Part shown: piece after piece, positions 49,354 to 58,110 of the stretch | Position numbering within the stretch: the first letter of the stretch is position 1 | How the letters are laid out: every line of letters starts with the position of its first letter | DNA from: RI-106 sp964496875 | Lineage (GTDB): Bacteria; Cyanobacteriota; Vampirovibrionia; Obscuribacterales; Obscuribacteraceae | Assembly: GCA_964496875.1 (NCBI GenBank) | Contig: CAZCBH010000001.1 | Span: 62,001-126,000, forward strand | Length of the DNA: 64,000 nt | Direction of reading: 5' to 3' | Made by a program: the position numbers and the translations under genes | The notes under the pieces: generated by a model | What the model saw: the letters and a program-made list of their open reading frames with translations, nothing else | Database searches by the model: none | Told to the model about the DNA's origin: nothing

Positions 49354-50809
49354 CTCTCCTCAGCAATTCTAGAATCTGCGGACCAACCTTGGTAATATCA
49401 CCGGCTCCGACTGTCATCAAAATGTCATTCTTTTTCAGATGCGGCAAAACTCTTTTCGCCAACTCATCGGTTTTGCCCGGTAAGTAGTGTGCGTCCGCAT
49501 GACTCATCTCGTTCACAAAGGTTTCCGAAGAAACACCTTGAATAGGTTTCCCCCTTGCGATATAGATTTCAGAGATGAAGACCAGATCAGCGTTTGCGAA
49601 GGCGTTCAAAAATTCAGTCCAGTGATTCTTGAGGCGACCAGGTTGATGTGGCTGGAATAGAATAACCAGCCGTTTTGCCAAATCGCTTTCTGAGAGATAT
49701 TCTCTTGCCGCTTGAAGCGTGGCTACAACCTCGGTTGGATGATGCGCGTAGTCGTCTATAACGGTAATTCCAGTTTCTGTCCCGAGAATTTGAAAGCGGC
49801 GGTTTACTCCGCAAAACGCGTTCAAGGAAGCACTAATAGTTTCAAATGGAATTCCAAGATATAGCCCTACTACACAGCAGGCCAATGCATTGCTTTTATT
49901 GTGCGTGCCTGGAACACTAAGCTTGGTTTCTCCCAGGAGCACATCTCCCTGGTGGACCCGAAATCCAAAGGAATTGGTCGACTCGAAGGAATAATCAGAA
50001 TTGATTGTTTCCTTCTTTGTGCTGTAGGTCAAAATCTTTGGAACTTTGTCCTTCGGTAATATCTCCAGTAGTCTCTGACAGCCTGGATCATCGAGGCATA
50101 CGACCAATAGATCCTTTGTCTGCGTACAGAAAGTGACCATTGACTGCAGGATCTCTTCGAGACCCCCGGGATAATTCTCTAGATGATCCGTCTCGATATT
50201 TGTGATCACCCCAATGGATGGATTGACACTTATGTGAGTGCCATCACTCTCGTCTATCTCTGCGACGAAGTAGTCCCCCTTGCCGTATCTGGAGTTCGAA
50301 CCAATCTTAGTGAATACGCCACCGACGACCACTGTGGGGTCGAGACCTCCGTCCACAAGGATCTGGGCCAGCATTCCAGTTGTGGTCGTTTTCCCGTGTG
50401 TTCCAGAGACTCCGAGCAGTTTATGCCCCTGGGTCAATAATGCCAACATCTGAGATCTGTGAATAACCGGAATCTTTGCTGCCAGAGCTTCGACCATCTC
50501 CGGGTTGTCATCGGTTATAGCAGTAGAGACCACAACCGAACCAGATCCTTTTACATTGCTGCCCTGATGACCGATGAAGATTTTTGCTCCTTTCGATTTG
50601 AGCTCTTCAAGCAGTTCCGAATTTGCTCGGTCTGAACCGGATACTTCTATACCCTTTGCCAGGAGAATTCTTGCCAGGGCGGACATACCTATTCCGCCAA
50701 TACCGATAAAGTGGACAGGACCTTTTATGCCGTTTGTGCTTATCGATTGGCTATTAGTAACTAAATTGTTTTGCAAAATTCCGGTGGCTTCAGATAGGTT
50801 GACTTCCAA
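49337..50809 (-). CDS. murC: UDP-N-acetylmuramate--L-alanine ligase
   Basis: The 490-residue cytoplasmic ligase adds L-Ala to UDP-MurNAc. It has the N-terminal Rossmann HFIGIGGIGMSALARILL, P-loop GVSGTHGKTTTTGML, the metal-site region EIDESDGTH, ITNIETDHLENYPGG and DDYAHHPTEV. About 30 extra residues precede the Rossmann core. It lies upstream of murB with a 17-base overlap. The rpsT gene is 118 bases downstream... in the opposite sense of transcription order it lies upstream of murC, so one minus-strand transcript from rpsT is possible but a separate promoter is likely. Confidence 0.96.
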   Translation of the reverse strand: MEVNLSEATGILQNNLVTNSQSISTNGIKGPVHFIGIGGIGMSALARILLAKGIEVSGSDRANSELLEELKSKGAKIFIGHQGSNVKGSGSVVVSTAITDDNPEMVEALAAKIPVIHRSQMLALLTQGHKLLGVSGTHGKTTTTGMLAQILVDGGLDPTVVVGGVFTKIGSNSRYGKGDYFVAEIDESDGTHISVNPSIGVITNIETDHLENYPGGLEEILQSMVTFCTQTKDLLVVCLDDPGCQRLLEILPKDKVPKILTYSTKKETINSDYSFESTNSFGFRVHQGDVLLGETKLSVPGTHNKSNALACCVVGLYLGIPFETISASLNAFCGVNRRFQILGTETGITVIDDYAHHPTEVVATLQAAREYLSESDLAKRLVILFQPHQPGRLKNHWTEFLNAFANADLVFISEIYIARGKPIQGVSSETFVNEMSHADAHYLPGKTDELAKRVLPHLKKNDILMTVGAGDITKVGPQILELLRRDGRSS

Positions 50810-50927
50810 TTTGTTTCCTCGGGCCCACTGCTAGTGGTTGAACGACTACTTGAAAACGAGTCTCCAAGCCAACTCGTTTCAAAACAAATATAGCCGCTCG
50901 CGAGCAAACACTCAACGAAAGAAGTGT

Positions 50928-51200
50928 TTAGCTTTCAGCCTTCTGCTTGTTTATTCTTTTAACCAGTCGAGCTTTTTTTCTTGCACCGGCATTTTTGTGA
51001 AGCACGCCTTTATTGATAGCTTTATCAATAACTTCGTAGTAGGTTTTCACTTGCTCATCGCAGGTGTTCAGCTCGCCGGCTTTCAATGCTTCTTCGATTT
51101 TTGATTGCTCGGTTCTGACTCTGGATTTCCAGACCCGATTGCGTACGCGGTTTCTTTCCGCAACTTTTACTCTTTTCTTGGCAGATTTGATATTAGGCAC
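50928..51200 (-). CDS. rpsT: Small-subunit ribosomal protein S20
   Basis: The 90-residue reading starts at GTG with (M)PNIKSAKKRVKVAERNRVRN, the exact family N-terminus, and ends RKKARLVKRINKQKAES. S20 binds 16S rRNA early in 30S assembly. An in-frame ATG at 51233 would add 11 residues (MSANTKGGKDV), which are not part of the usual protein; neither start has a strong ribosome site. An extended -10 lies at 51258-51263. murC follows 118 bases downstream on the same strand. Confidence 0.93.
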   Translation of the reverse strand: MPNIKSAKKRVKVAERNRVRNRVWKSRVRTEQSKIEEALKAGELNTCDEQVKTYYEVIDKAINKGVLHKNAGARKKARLVKRINKQKAES

Positions 51201-51257
51201 GACGTCTTTCCCGCCCTTTGTATTGGCACTCATAAAGGATTACATATAAGGCTGAGA

Positions 51258-51263
51258 ATTTTA
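51258..51263 (-). promoter_or_regulatory. Extended -10 of rpsT
   Basis: Minus-strand TAAAAT preceded by TGC. Transcription would start near 51251, giving a ~50-base leader to the GTG start and only ~18 bases to the ATG at 51233. No -35 is visible. Confidence 0.45.
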
Positions 51264-51422
51264 GCACACCATGACTTTTTCGGGCGCCTGCTTCCCTGAA
51301 GCCCGGAAAACATCGTTTACAGTTTAGCTCCACTTAAGAATGGAGATTTTTTAAAATGCCTATATCTATACTGTATACAACGAAACAAGACTTTTAAATT
51401 TGATTCGGTCCTGAAAATTGGG

Positions 51423-51456
51423 TGACGCCGTCGGGGGACGATACCCGACGGCGTCA
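51423..51456 (-). terminator. Hairpin terminator after the hydrophilic protein gene
   Basis: TGACGCCGTCGGG and its exact complement (13 bp) around an 8-base loop, 50 bases after the stop on the minus strand. A TTTT tract lies a few bases beyond the stem on that strand. Confidence 0.7.
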
Positions 51457-51505
51457 AGCTAAAACTATCTATCCGGATGGCGTTTGCTTTTCAGCTTGCC
51501 TGGCG

Positions 51506-51988
51506 TTATTTTTTGCCTGCGGCTCCGACTGCTTGTTTGATCGCGTCGAATTGACCTTTGCCGACCGAATCACCGAGCGACTTTCCTAGCTCCTTGTCTC
51601 CGGTAATCTCAGCTGCGCTTTTACCCATGAGCTCGCCCATCTCTTGCAGGACATTTTTGGCGTTACCCTCTTGATCAGTACCTTTGAGCTTATCTAGATG
51701 CTGAGAGGCGTTGTCTAAATGGTCGCTGACTCCGGCGGCATGATCGGCTTTGTCGAAATCTTCAACCTGCTCCGACAGTTTTACCTTGTCGCCTTCTTGA
51801 CCGGCTTCTGTACCTTCTGAAATCTTATTGCCCGTGGTATCCGAGCCTTTCTGCCCTAATTCTTTAAACCCGAAAATCTCGGAGCTGTCCAGGCGGCGGC
51901 TTTCGCCTGAATCGTGTTTCCCCATATTGTCGCCAACATTACCGTCTCCTTTTGGAGCGCTGGCACCGTTTTCAAATCCGTTAGGCAT
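51506..51988 (-). CDS. Hydrophilic low-complexity protein of unknown function
   Basis: A 160-residue protein very rich in Gly, Asp, Lys, Glu and Ser with no membrane segment or signal peptide. Its composition (KGDGNVGDNMGKHDSGESRR; DHLDNASQHLDKLKGTDQ) resembles the disordered N-termini of the giant proteins at 0.7-13 kb. The C-terminal 60 residues (LGKSLGDSVGKGQFDAIKQA) may form amphipathic helices. AAAGG lies just before the ATG, and a strong hairpin follows the gene, so it is a single-gene transcript. No function is suggested. Confidence 0.75.
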   Translation of the reverse strand: MPNGFENGASAPKGDGNVGDNMGKHDSGESRRLDSSEIFGFKELGQKGSDTTGNKISEGTEAGQEGDKVKLSEQVEDFDKADHAAGVSDHLDNASQHLDKLKGTDQEGNAKNVLQEMGELMGKSAAEITGDKELGKSLGDSVGKGQFDAIKQAVGAAGKK

Positions 51989-52260
51989 CGTCCTTTTGAT
52001 TACTCCCTTAGTTTTAGCTTCTGGCTTTGAGATTGAAACGACTGAAGTTATTAAACAGAGTTAATAATTGTCGTCCGCTTCGATTTGCGGGTGGTACCTG
52101 CCGGATAGCTGGAAAACTCCCAGCGCTGTACTTTTCCCGTTTCTGATACTAACCTACTCCTCCCCCAGGGGATCGTCAATGCGGATTCTACGTAGTTCAG
52201 TCTTAATCAGGACTAATTTTAAGGATCTAAATATATAACTATAGAAGGCCTCTAGCTGCT

Positions 52261-53733
52261 TTATTTACTGTCCTGGCTTACTTTCCAATCAAACTGATAG
52301 CGAATCTGAACGTAGGGCGGAGAGCCTTTGGGTAGAGGCTCAAGTTTTGCCGTTTTAAGAGCGTTCATAGCCGATTGGTCCACCGAATCGACTCCACTAC
52401 CGTCCACTATCTCCGGATTGACTATCTGACCATTACGCATTATCGAGAAGACCGCTACAACCGACCTTGCCTTGAAACCTTTTGGAGGCGCCCATTTATC
52501 CTGTATTGCCTTCTTCATCCTTTTCATGTAAGGACCAAATTCAACTTCTCCTACGGCAGCATCTTCGTCTACTCCACCGTCGCTTTCCCAATTGGCCGTT
52601 TCAATAGGAATGTTCTGTTCACGCGGCTTGGAAAGTTTTTCGGCTACCAGCTTTTCGGCGGCCAGGCGCTGCCGCTCTGCTTCTCGGACTGCAAGGTCAG
52701 GATAATCAGATAACGAATGTCCGACTCTAATAGACTCCTGCTTGGAACTCTTTACCTCCATAGCCGGAACCACTTTGGCAATTTCCTGATTATTCGCAGC
52801 CATCGCAAATACAGGTTCTTGGACCTTGCCCTTTCTAGACTGGGCTTGCTCCTGGACGTTTTTTTTGACGTAGTCGACGATGGTCTCAAAGTCCATCTGT
52901 CCACCGCCGGCTTTAAGACCCTCTATTAGATTCGCTACCAGAAAGGAGGAATTATCGACCGAAGAGTGGTAAGAAGGTTGACCGAGCTGATTGCCGGCAA
53001 GGATTGTGGTACCTGTCTCTTCGGCTATTTTTTGATATAGGTCCGCATTCGTCGCTTTTAACTTTAGCGATTCACCGTTTTGCCCATTATCTGTTGCTCC
53101 ATCATCCTCCGGACCTCCGACTGGAGAGATATCCAGAATACTTACTATGTATGGAGATTGAGTCCTTCTTCGAATCTCTTTCAAGGTCTCCTTCAATCTA
53201 ATTGTGCCAATCGACGGATTTGCGGATTCTGCTTCATACATACAGAGTTGCAAATCCTGCCCATCCTCAGTCGGAATATATCTGGTGCAGAAATACAATA
53301 TTACTAAGTCATTGGGCAGAGCATGCTTCAATAACCACGGCTCGGACAGACATTTGGATATGTTTTTTTGGATCGCCTTTATATTTGTGACTGTCAGCAC
53401 ATGTTTTGGACCGAATTTACCCATTTCGGGGTTGGCTAATAAGGCTGACATAAGTAGTGCATTGTTTTGAGCGAACTTTATCGGTTCGATCTTCTTGTCA
53501 TGAAAGTTGTCCAGGGCAATAATCAAAGCCCATTTTTCTCTTATTTCCGTTTTCTTCTCGGGTTTTTTCAGCGAGTTTTTGACCTTCTGGCTGGCCTGTT
53601 TGGCAGCTTCAATGGGCTTGATTTTATTGATTGCAAGGGCACCTTGAGAATCTGAGAGCTGAACCGATATCGGTAGAGCTACAGATGTTAGGTAGACCAA
53701 AAATTTGGGAAATTTGTGCTTCTTATTTTTCAT
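52261..53733 (-). CDS. Degenerate caspase-fold protein with C-terminal TonB-like domain
   Basis: The 490-residue product has a signal peptide or anchor (~10-31), a peptidase C14 (caspase-like) fold at ~62-315, a charged helical linker (~340-370), and a TonB C-terminal-type domain at ~398-485 (YMKRMKKAIQDKWAPP, VVAVFSIMRNGQIVNPEIV, DQSAMNALKTAKLEPLP). C14 landmarks WALIIALDNF, DLVILYF and TILAGNQLGQPSYHSS are present, but the catalytic His (usual SGHG) is CTRY and the catalytic Cys (usual DACHSG) is DISPVGG, so peptidase activity is not expected. Start at ATG 53733. It lies alone between a hydrophilic protein and a DNA methyltransferase. Probably a periplasmic binding or signalling protein. 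Confidence 0.82.
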   Translation of the reverse strand: MKNKKHKFPKFLVYLTSVALPISVQLSDSQGALAINKIKPIEAAKQASQKVKNSLKKPEKKTEIREKWALIIALDNFHDKKIEPIKFAQNNALLMSALLANPEMGKFGPKHVLTVTNIKAIQKNISKCLSEPWLLKHALPNDLVILYFCTRYIPTEDGQDLQLCMYEAESANPSIGTIRLKETLKEIRRRTQSPYIVSILDISPVGGPEDDGATDNGQNGESLKLKATNADLYQKIAEETGTTILAGNQLGQPSYHSSVDNSSFLVANLIEGLKAGGGQMDFETIVDYVKKNVQEQAQSRKGKVQEPVFAMAANNQEIAKVVPAMEVKSSKQESIRVGHSLSDYPDLAVREAERQRLAAEKLVAEKLSKPREQNIPIETANWESDGGVDEDAAVGEVEFGPYMKRMKKAIQDKWAPPKGFKARSVVAVFSIMRNGQIVNPEIVDGSGVDSVDQSAMNALKTAKLEPLPKGSPPYVQIRYQFDWKVSQDSK

Positions 53734-53774
53734 AACTCGCCGCAGTGTACACAAAAAGAGCCGGAGAGTGCATT

Positions 53775-56006
53775 CTATTCAATTTCAGCAGAGACTTGCC
53801 ACTTGTACATGGAAGATTCAATGTGATTTATATTCGCCTCACTCAATTTATAGGCTTCATATATAAGTCTATTAATTTCAGATAGATGTGTTTTCTGCTT
53901 GCGTTCATCAGATCGAGCGAGATGCACTATTCTTTGAACCAATTTTTTCGGGGTCTCACTCTCTAAATCTGGGACTGGCATTGCTTCTAGAGTTTCGATA
54001 TCAATTTGGGCTAGGGCTCGACCGGCTTCCCTCGTTCTTAATCTGTACAAGTACAGGAAAAGGTCGGAGTTCATTAATGCAGTGAAAAATTCAAGAGGGG
54101 CTAGACCGTTCATTATGGTTTTCTTTTGTGAGTGTCCCTTTTTTAGTTTCTTATCGGAAAAGCTATGAATGTTATTCAAGTGGTAGTAGCCTTCACGATC
54201 AAGGGCGGCCACCAGGCGATCTCCGGTTTGCCTCACCAGAATTTTTTCATTCTCAATCACTGTTTCGTCGAAACCGCCTGCGAATAGTTTTTCCGGGGCG
54301 ATTTCAATAAAATGTCCTGTCCATTCTATTGAGAACGGCTTCACCGATGATCCTGATATTAGTCCGGGTCGCCAGTTCTCCCCTTCTCTTTTTTGTGCCA
54401 CCACATTCCTTTGACCGATCCGGGATCTGATACCGGTGTGTCCCCTCAGGTAAGTTCTCAATGGAGCAAACTGCAACATATGCTGAGCAATCGCGTCGTC
54501 TTCGCTGGTGAAAACCATATGAAAACGTTGGTGTTCGGAAGACACAAGATGTGATAGAGGCATCGAGAAGACTGCCTTGTTCGGCGTATCACCATTGCTC
54601 TGGCAAAAGCTTTCTAGTTCTATCTGGTAGTCTTCCTCGGATTTGTCTACTGTTCTCTCCAGTACCGGTATGCACCATCGCCCCACTGTTGCACCCGGAA
54701 TTGAAGTATCGGGTAACTCCGAGAGACTGATTATCCTTGTATTGCCTAGGATTGCCTTTCGAAGTCGCGAATAACGCCTTCCGGTCAGGAAACCATCCGG
54801 CACCAGAAGGGTTATTGTCCCGCCATGTTGCTTAGCCAATCGGTAGCATACATCATGAAAAATCGCGTTCAGCCTGATCTTATACTCGGCACTATCGGGA
54901 AAATAATTTTTCAACAGCGAGGTACTGACCTTCTCGATTTTGGGCTGATTTCTGGCCCCAAAGCTGAGGTATGGCGGGTTTGTGATAACTAGATCAAAAC
55001 CATCGGAGATTCGACCATCGAAAATCAAAGAGGCTCTCTCTTCTTGCAATACTGCCAGTATCGAATCGGTGACAATGATATTTTCTGAGAGCGCCTGCAT
55101 TATGCGACTCAATTCATCTCGCAGCCATGACGAACTCTTTGGGGTCATCAACGCAAAGATACGGAGAAGCAGACTGGATCTCGCCAGTGCCACCGCTCTT
55201 CCATCGAGATCCATACCGAAGAGTGAAGTGCACACAAAATCGCATATCCATTCTTCGTTCGCTTCGCTATCCAGAGCATAGTCGATAAATCCGACAAGAA
55301 AGTTTCCTGTGCCGCAAGCCGGATCTAGTATTCGATATTGCTGAGACTTCGATTTTGTATTTGCACTATATATAGAAACGGCATCGGATACAGACTTTAT
55401 TAATTCTGTCGAGCCTTCTTTCTGCGCTTTATGAATGCAGTATCTAACTATATCTGGTGGCGTGTAATATTGCCCCTTGCTGCGTCTATGATATTTAGAT
55501 CTGTTCTCCAACTGTATATCTTTGTAGTCGAGCGCGCTCGCCCCGGAAGGCAAGGCTAACTGAAAGCTGTGTAGATGCTCGTACAAAAGCCCAATCGAAT
55601 GCGGTTTGGCAAGATCCTGCGCACCGGCCGAGTGCGACCCAAAGTGACTATCCAGTAGATCAAATACGGAAGTAATAATCGCTGTTTCATCTATCAGTTT
55701 AAGGTTCGTCTGAAATGGATACCAATTCGTTGTCATCAGAGAATCTTTAGAGAATGTGATCGTCTCTTGTATCTCTCTTTCGATATGTTTTGGGTATTCT
55801 TTTGAACCGTATCTGGTGAACATCCAGAGCAGTAAGTATCTCATCGAATATTCATCGAATAATTCTCTGCTATGGTCGAACTCCTCTATATGCTTTGGCA
55901 GTAATTCCGTATTCTCTATGTTACGCACTATTGAGCGCGCCACCAGAATTCTCAGATTTTTGAACAATCGGATCGTATTCCCTTGCTTGGAATTTGTTAG
56001 CGGCAT
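53775..56006 (-). CDS. Adenine-specific DNA methyltransferase, Eco57I/type IIG-like, solitary
   Basis: The 743-residue protein has an N-6 adenine MTase core: GQYYTPPDIVRYCI, motif I ILDPACGTGNFLVGF, FGMDLDGRAVALAR, and motif IV DLVITNPPYLSFG. The C-terminal ~300 residues (FMVFTSEDDAIAQ region through ALAQIDIETLEAMPVP) look like a TaqI/type IIG target-recognition domain. The N-terminal ~170 residues show no clear PD-(D/E)xK nuclease motif. No restriction gene is adjacent, so it may be an orphan epigenetic methylase, a BREX/DISARM-type relic, or a type IIG enzyme whose nuclease was lost. Base composition here is more AT-rich than in nearby genes, suggesting transfer. Confidence 0.88.
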   Translation of the reverse strand: MPLTNSKQGNTIRLFKNLRILVARSIVRNIENTELLPKHIEEFDHSRELFDEYSMRYLLLWMFTRYGSKEYPKHIEREIQETITFSKDSLMTTNWYPFQTNLKLIDETAIITSVFDLLDSHFGSHSAGAQDLAKPHSIGLLYEHLHSFQLALPSGASALDYKDIQLENRSKYHRRSKGQYYTPPDIVRYCIHKAQKEGSTELIKSVSDAVSIYSANTKSKSQQYRILDPACGTGNFLVGFIDYALDSEANEEWICDFVCTSLFGMDLDGRAVALARSSLLLRIFALMTPKSSSWLRDELSRIMQALSENIIVTDSILAVLQEERASLIFDGRISDGFDLVITNPPYLSFGARNQPKIEKVSTSLLKNYFPDSAEYKIRLNAIFHDVCYRLAKQHGGTITLLVPDGFLTGRRYSRLRKAILGNTRIISLSELPDTSIPGATVGRWCIPVLERTVDKSEEDYQIELESFCQSNGDTPNKAVFSMPLSHLVSSEHQRFHMVFTSEDDAIAQHMLQFAPLRTYLRGHTGIRSRIGQRNVVAQKREGENWRPGLISGSSVKPFSIEWTGHFIEIAPEKLFAGGFDETVIENEKILVRQTGDRLVAALDREGYYHLNNIHSFSDKKLKKGHSQKKTIMNGLAPLEFFTALMNSDLFLYLYRLRTREAGRALAQIDIETLEAMPVPDLESETPKKLVQRIVHLARSDERKQKTHLSEINRLIYEAYKLSEANINHIESSMYKWQVSAEIE

Positions 56007-56305
56007 CAGCTGAAACTACTTCTCTTACTTTATTTCTGATATCTGGAAAGCCCTTGTGTCCATTGTATATGGATACGAAATACAAACGTCTTAGGCTAAG
56101 AATAGTGCAATGGAGAAGGAATTGGTTATTATTCCAGTGCCCGGGTTTAAGAAGACTGATTAAATTCTCTACAACTGTCAAAAACCTGTAGAAAACTTTC
56201 CCTTGTCAGTTATATCCGGTGGCCTCCTGGTGTATTTGGATTAGATAAACAGCCGATCATTAGAGGCTTTTGAGGTTTTCTACAGATTGAACAAGGTGTT
56301 TTCGG

Positions 56306-57160
56306 TTGTCAATAAAGCTGTTCATAATCTCAACCCCCATAGGTAATCTTTCCGACCTCTCAGACCGTACACGAGGGGTAGTAACAGATATCGAACTTAT
56401 ATTCGCTGAAGATACCAGGGTCAGCAAAAAGCTTCTGCACCATATCGGAGTTTCACCGCACAAGCTGATCAGCTGTCACAAGTTCAATGAGAAGTCTCGA
56501 TTCAAAGAACTCCGTGAGGCGTTCGAGAAAGGTATGAACGTGGCTTTAATGTCCGACGCCGGCACTCCTCTACTTTCCGATCCCGGGCAGAGTCTGGTTT
56601 CCGAGGCCATTTCCCTGGGCTTCGAAATCTGTGCGATTCCTGGACCAACAGCGCTGATACAGGCTCTTGTAGGCTCCGGGCTTCCCTGCGATCGTTTCTC
56701 CTTCGAGGGTTTCCTGCCGGATAAAGAGGGTCCACTTAGAAGACACTTGCAGGAATTGGCGGAAGAGAAGCGCACCCTGGTTTTCTATGTCTCGCCGCAT
56801 AATCTTTTGAAACGTCTCGATACCTTGATTGAGATAATGGGCGATCGTAAAGCCTGTCTGGCCAAAGAACTGACCAAAAAGTTCGAACGCTATTTCCGGG
56901 GAACCCTGTCTGAAATCAAGCTGGATTTGAACGAGGAGAATCTCAAAGGCGAGTTCACCCTGGTTCTGGCTGGTAAGGACAATGAAGACGAGTTCAAGGT
57001 CGATATCTCGGATGATACAGTCACCACCTTTATTCTCGACGCACATCATAAAGGTCATTCTGTAAAGGAAATCGCCAGGCTCGTAGCCGATACCTTCAAG
57101 GTCAGAAAGTCAGAAGCCTACAGCCGCGCCGTCGAGGTCATCCAGAAAAAGGAGGACTGA
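56306..57160 (+). CDS. rsmI: 16S rRNA (cytidine(1402)-2'-O)-methyltransferase
   Basis: The 284-residue enzyme methylates C1402 of 16S rRNA in the decoding centre. It has LFIISTPIGNLSDLSDR, AEDTRVSKKLL, MSDAGTPLLSDPG, IPGPTALIQALVGSGLP and FEGFLPDKEGPLRRHLQ, all standard for the tetrapyrrole-methylase-fold RsmI. The TTG start at 56306 has AAGGTG 8 bases upstream and gives (M)SIKLFIISTPIGN. The PilZ gene follows 77 bases later. Confidence 0.96.
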   Translation: MSIKLFIISTPIGNLSDLSDRTRGVVTDIELIFAEDTRVSKKLLHHIGVSPHKLISCHKFNEKSRFKELREAFEKGMNVALMSDAGTPLLSDPGQSLVSEAISLGFEICAIPGPTALIQALVGSGLPCDRFSFEGFLPDKEGPLRRHLQELAEEKRTLVFYVSPHNLLKRLDTLIEIMGDRKACLAKELTKKFERYFRGTLSEIKLDLNEENLKGEFTLVLAGKDNEDEFKVDISDDTVTTFILDAHHKGHSVKEIARLVADTFKVRKSEAYSRAVEVIQKKED

Positions 57161-57237
57161 AGCATGGATTGCTCACAACTTCGACCAGGGCATATATAAT
57201 TGTGTTTTCTTCAGGCAAGGCGCCGGGAGCAGCCCCC

Positions 57238-58110
57238 ATGTTTCAAGCAGGTCAGGTCCTAAAAGTAAAAGTAGAGAGCAGTCCCGGTGAATACGGCTAT
57301 GGACGCGCCACCATAGTAGATCGGGATGGCAATAATCTGCTGGTCCAGATCAAGACCAGCCGAGACTCCAATAAAATTCTTCCCCGGGGCACCAAAATCT
57401 GGTTTGTCAACGATTCTCCCAGGCTTACTTTTAACGGTTTCTGGTATTCCTCGGTCACTGGAAAAGAGATTGTCAAAGGCCGCACTGTCCTGATTTGCTC
57501 CCTGCCGAAGCTGGAGCCTCTCTCTCAGAGGCGCAATTCCCACCGGGTCAATGTAGATGTGCCGGTGACCATCTCTCTGGATATAGAAGGGAAAGAGAAA
57601 CAGCAGTTCAGAACGCGAGACCTCTGCAAATCCGGTTCTGCCATCGAGACATCCCGTCTCGATGCCTCTCTGGTTGAGGTCGGCAAGGAGATAGGCTGCG
57701 TGCTGCATACTGATATGGGCGATGTTAAACTTAAAGCGCGGGTCATAAGGATAGAAGAGAACTGGCTTGCAAAAAAGACGACCCTCGCCCTCGAGTTCAT
57801 CGCATTGTCCAAAGAGTCTTCCGACACCCTCGATAGACTTCTGGTGAAACTTGGAGGCAAACCCCGAGATTCCAAGCTGGAAGAGGTCGCTGGCAAGACC
57901 GGTGCCAAGGATGGACTTTCTGCCTGGGTCAGACAGGTGAAAAGAGACGAGAAAGCCGATGAAGCCTCGGAAGAAACCACCGGCGGTGATGATCTGGAAG
58001 TTGTCGAAGCAGAGCAGGATGATTCCTTTGGTGAAGAGGTCGTTGAAGGTGGCGGTGAGAAAGTCGCTTCTCAAAAGGATAGCGGCGATTCCCTATTAGA
58101 AAGGCAATAA
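57238..58110 (+). CDS. PilZ-domain protein with YcgR-like N-domain
   Basis: The 290-residue protein has an N-terminal beta-rich domain (~1-95) and a PilZ domain (~98-200) with QRRNSHRVNVDVPV, the RxxxR c-di-GMP motif. The second motif (D/N-x-S-x-x-G) reads DLCKSG, with Cys for Ser. The last 80 residues are acidic and disordered. PilZ proteins bind cyclic di-GMP and tune motility, exopolysaccharide or secretion. The ATG at 57238 has GGGAG 8 bases upstream; the longer frame has no family similarity. It abuts uppP with no gap. Confidence 0.88.
   Translation: MFQAGQVLKVKVESSPGEYGYGRATIVDRDGNNLLVQIKTSRDSNKILPRGTKIWFVNDSPRLTFNGFWYSSVTGKEIVKGRTVLICSLPKLEPLSQRRNSHRVNVDVPVTISLDIEGKEKQQFRTRDLCKSGSAIETSRLDASLVEVGKEIGCVLHTDMGDVKLKARVIRIEENWLAKKTTLALEFIALSKESSDTLDRLLVKLGGKPRDSKLEEVAGKTGAKDGLSAWVRQVKRDEKADEASEETTGGDDLEVVEAEQDDSFGEEVVEGGGEKVASQKDSGDSLLERQ

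Noticed and set aside
51328..51352. Plus-strand terminator (CTCCA/TGGAG stem then T6)
   Set aside because: Nothing is transcribed toward it on the plus strand; on the minus strand there is no U-run, so it is likely fortuitous.
53775..56006. Complete restriction-modification or BREX/DISARM island
   Set aside because: No nuclease, helicase, phospholipase or other defence gene accompanies the methyltransferase.
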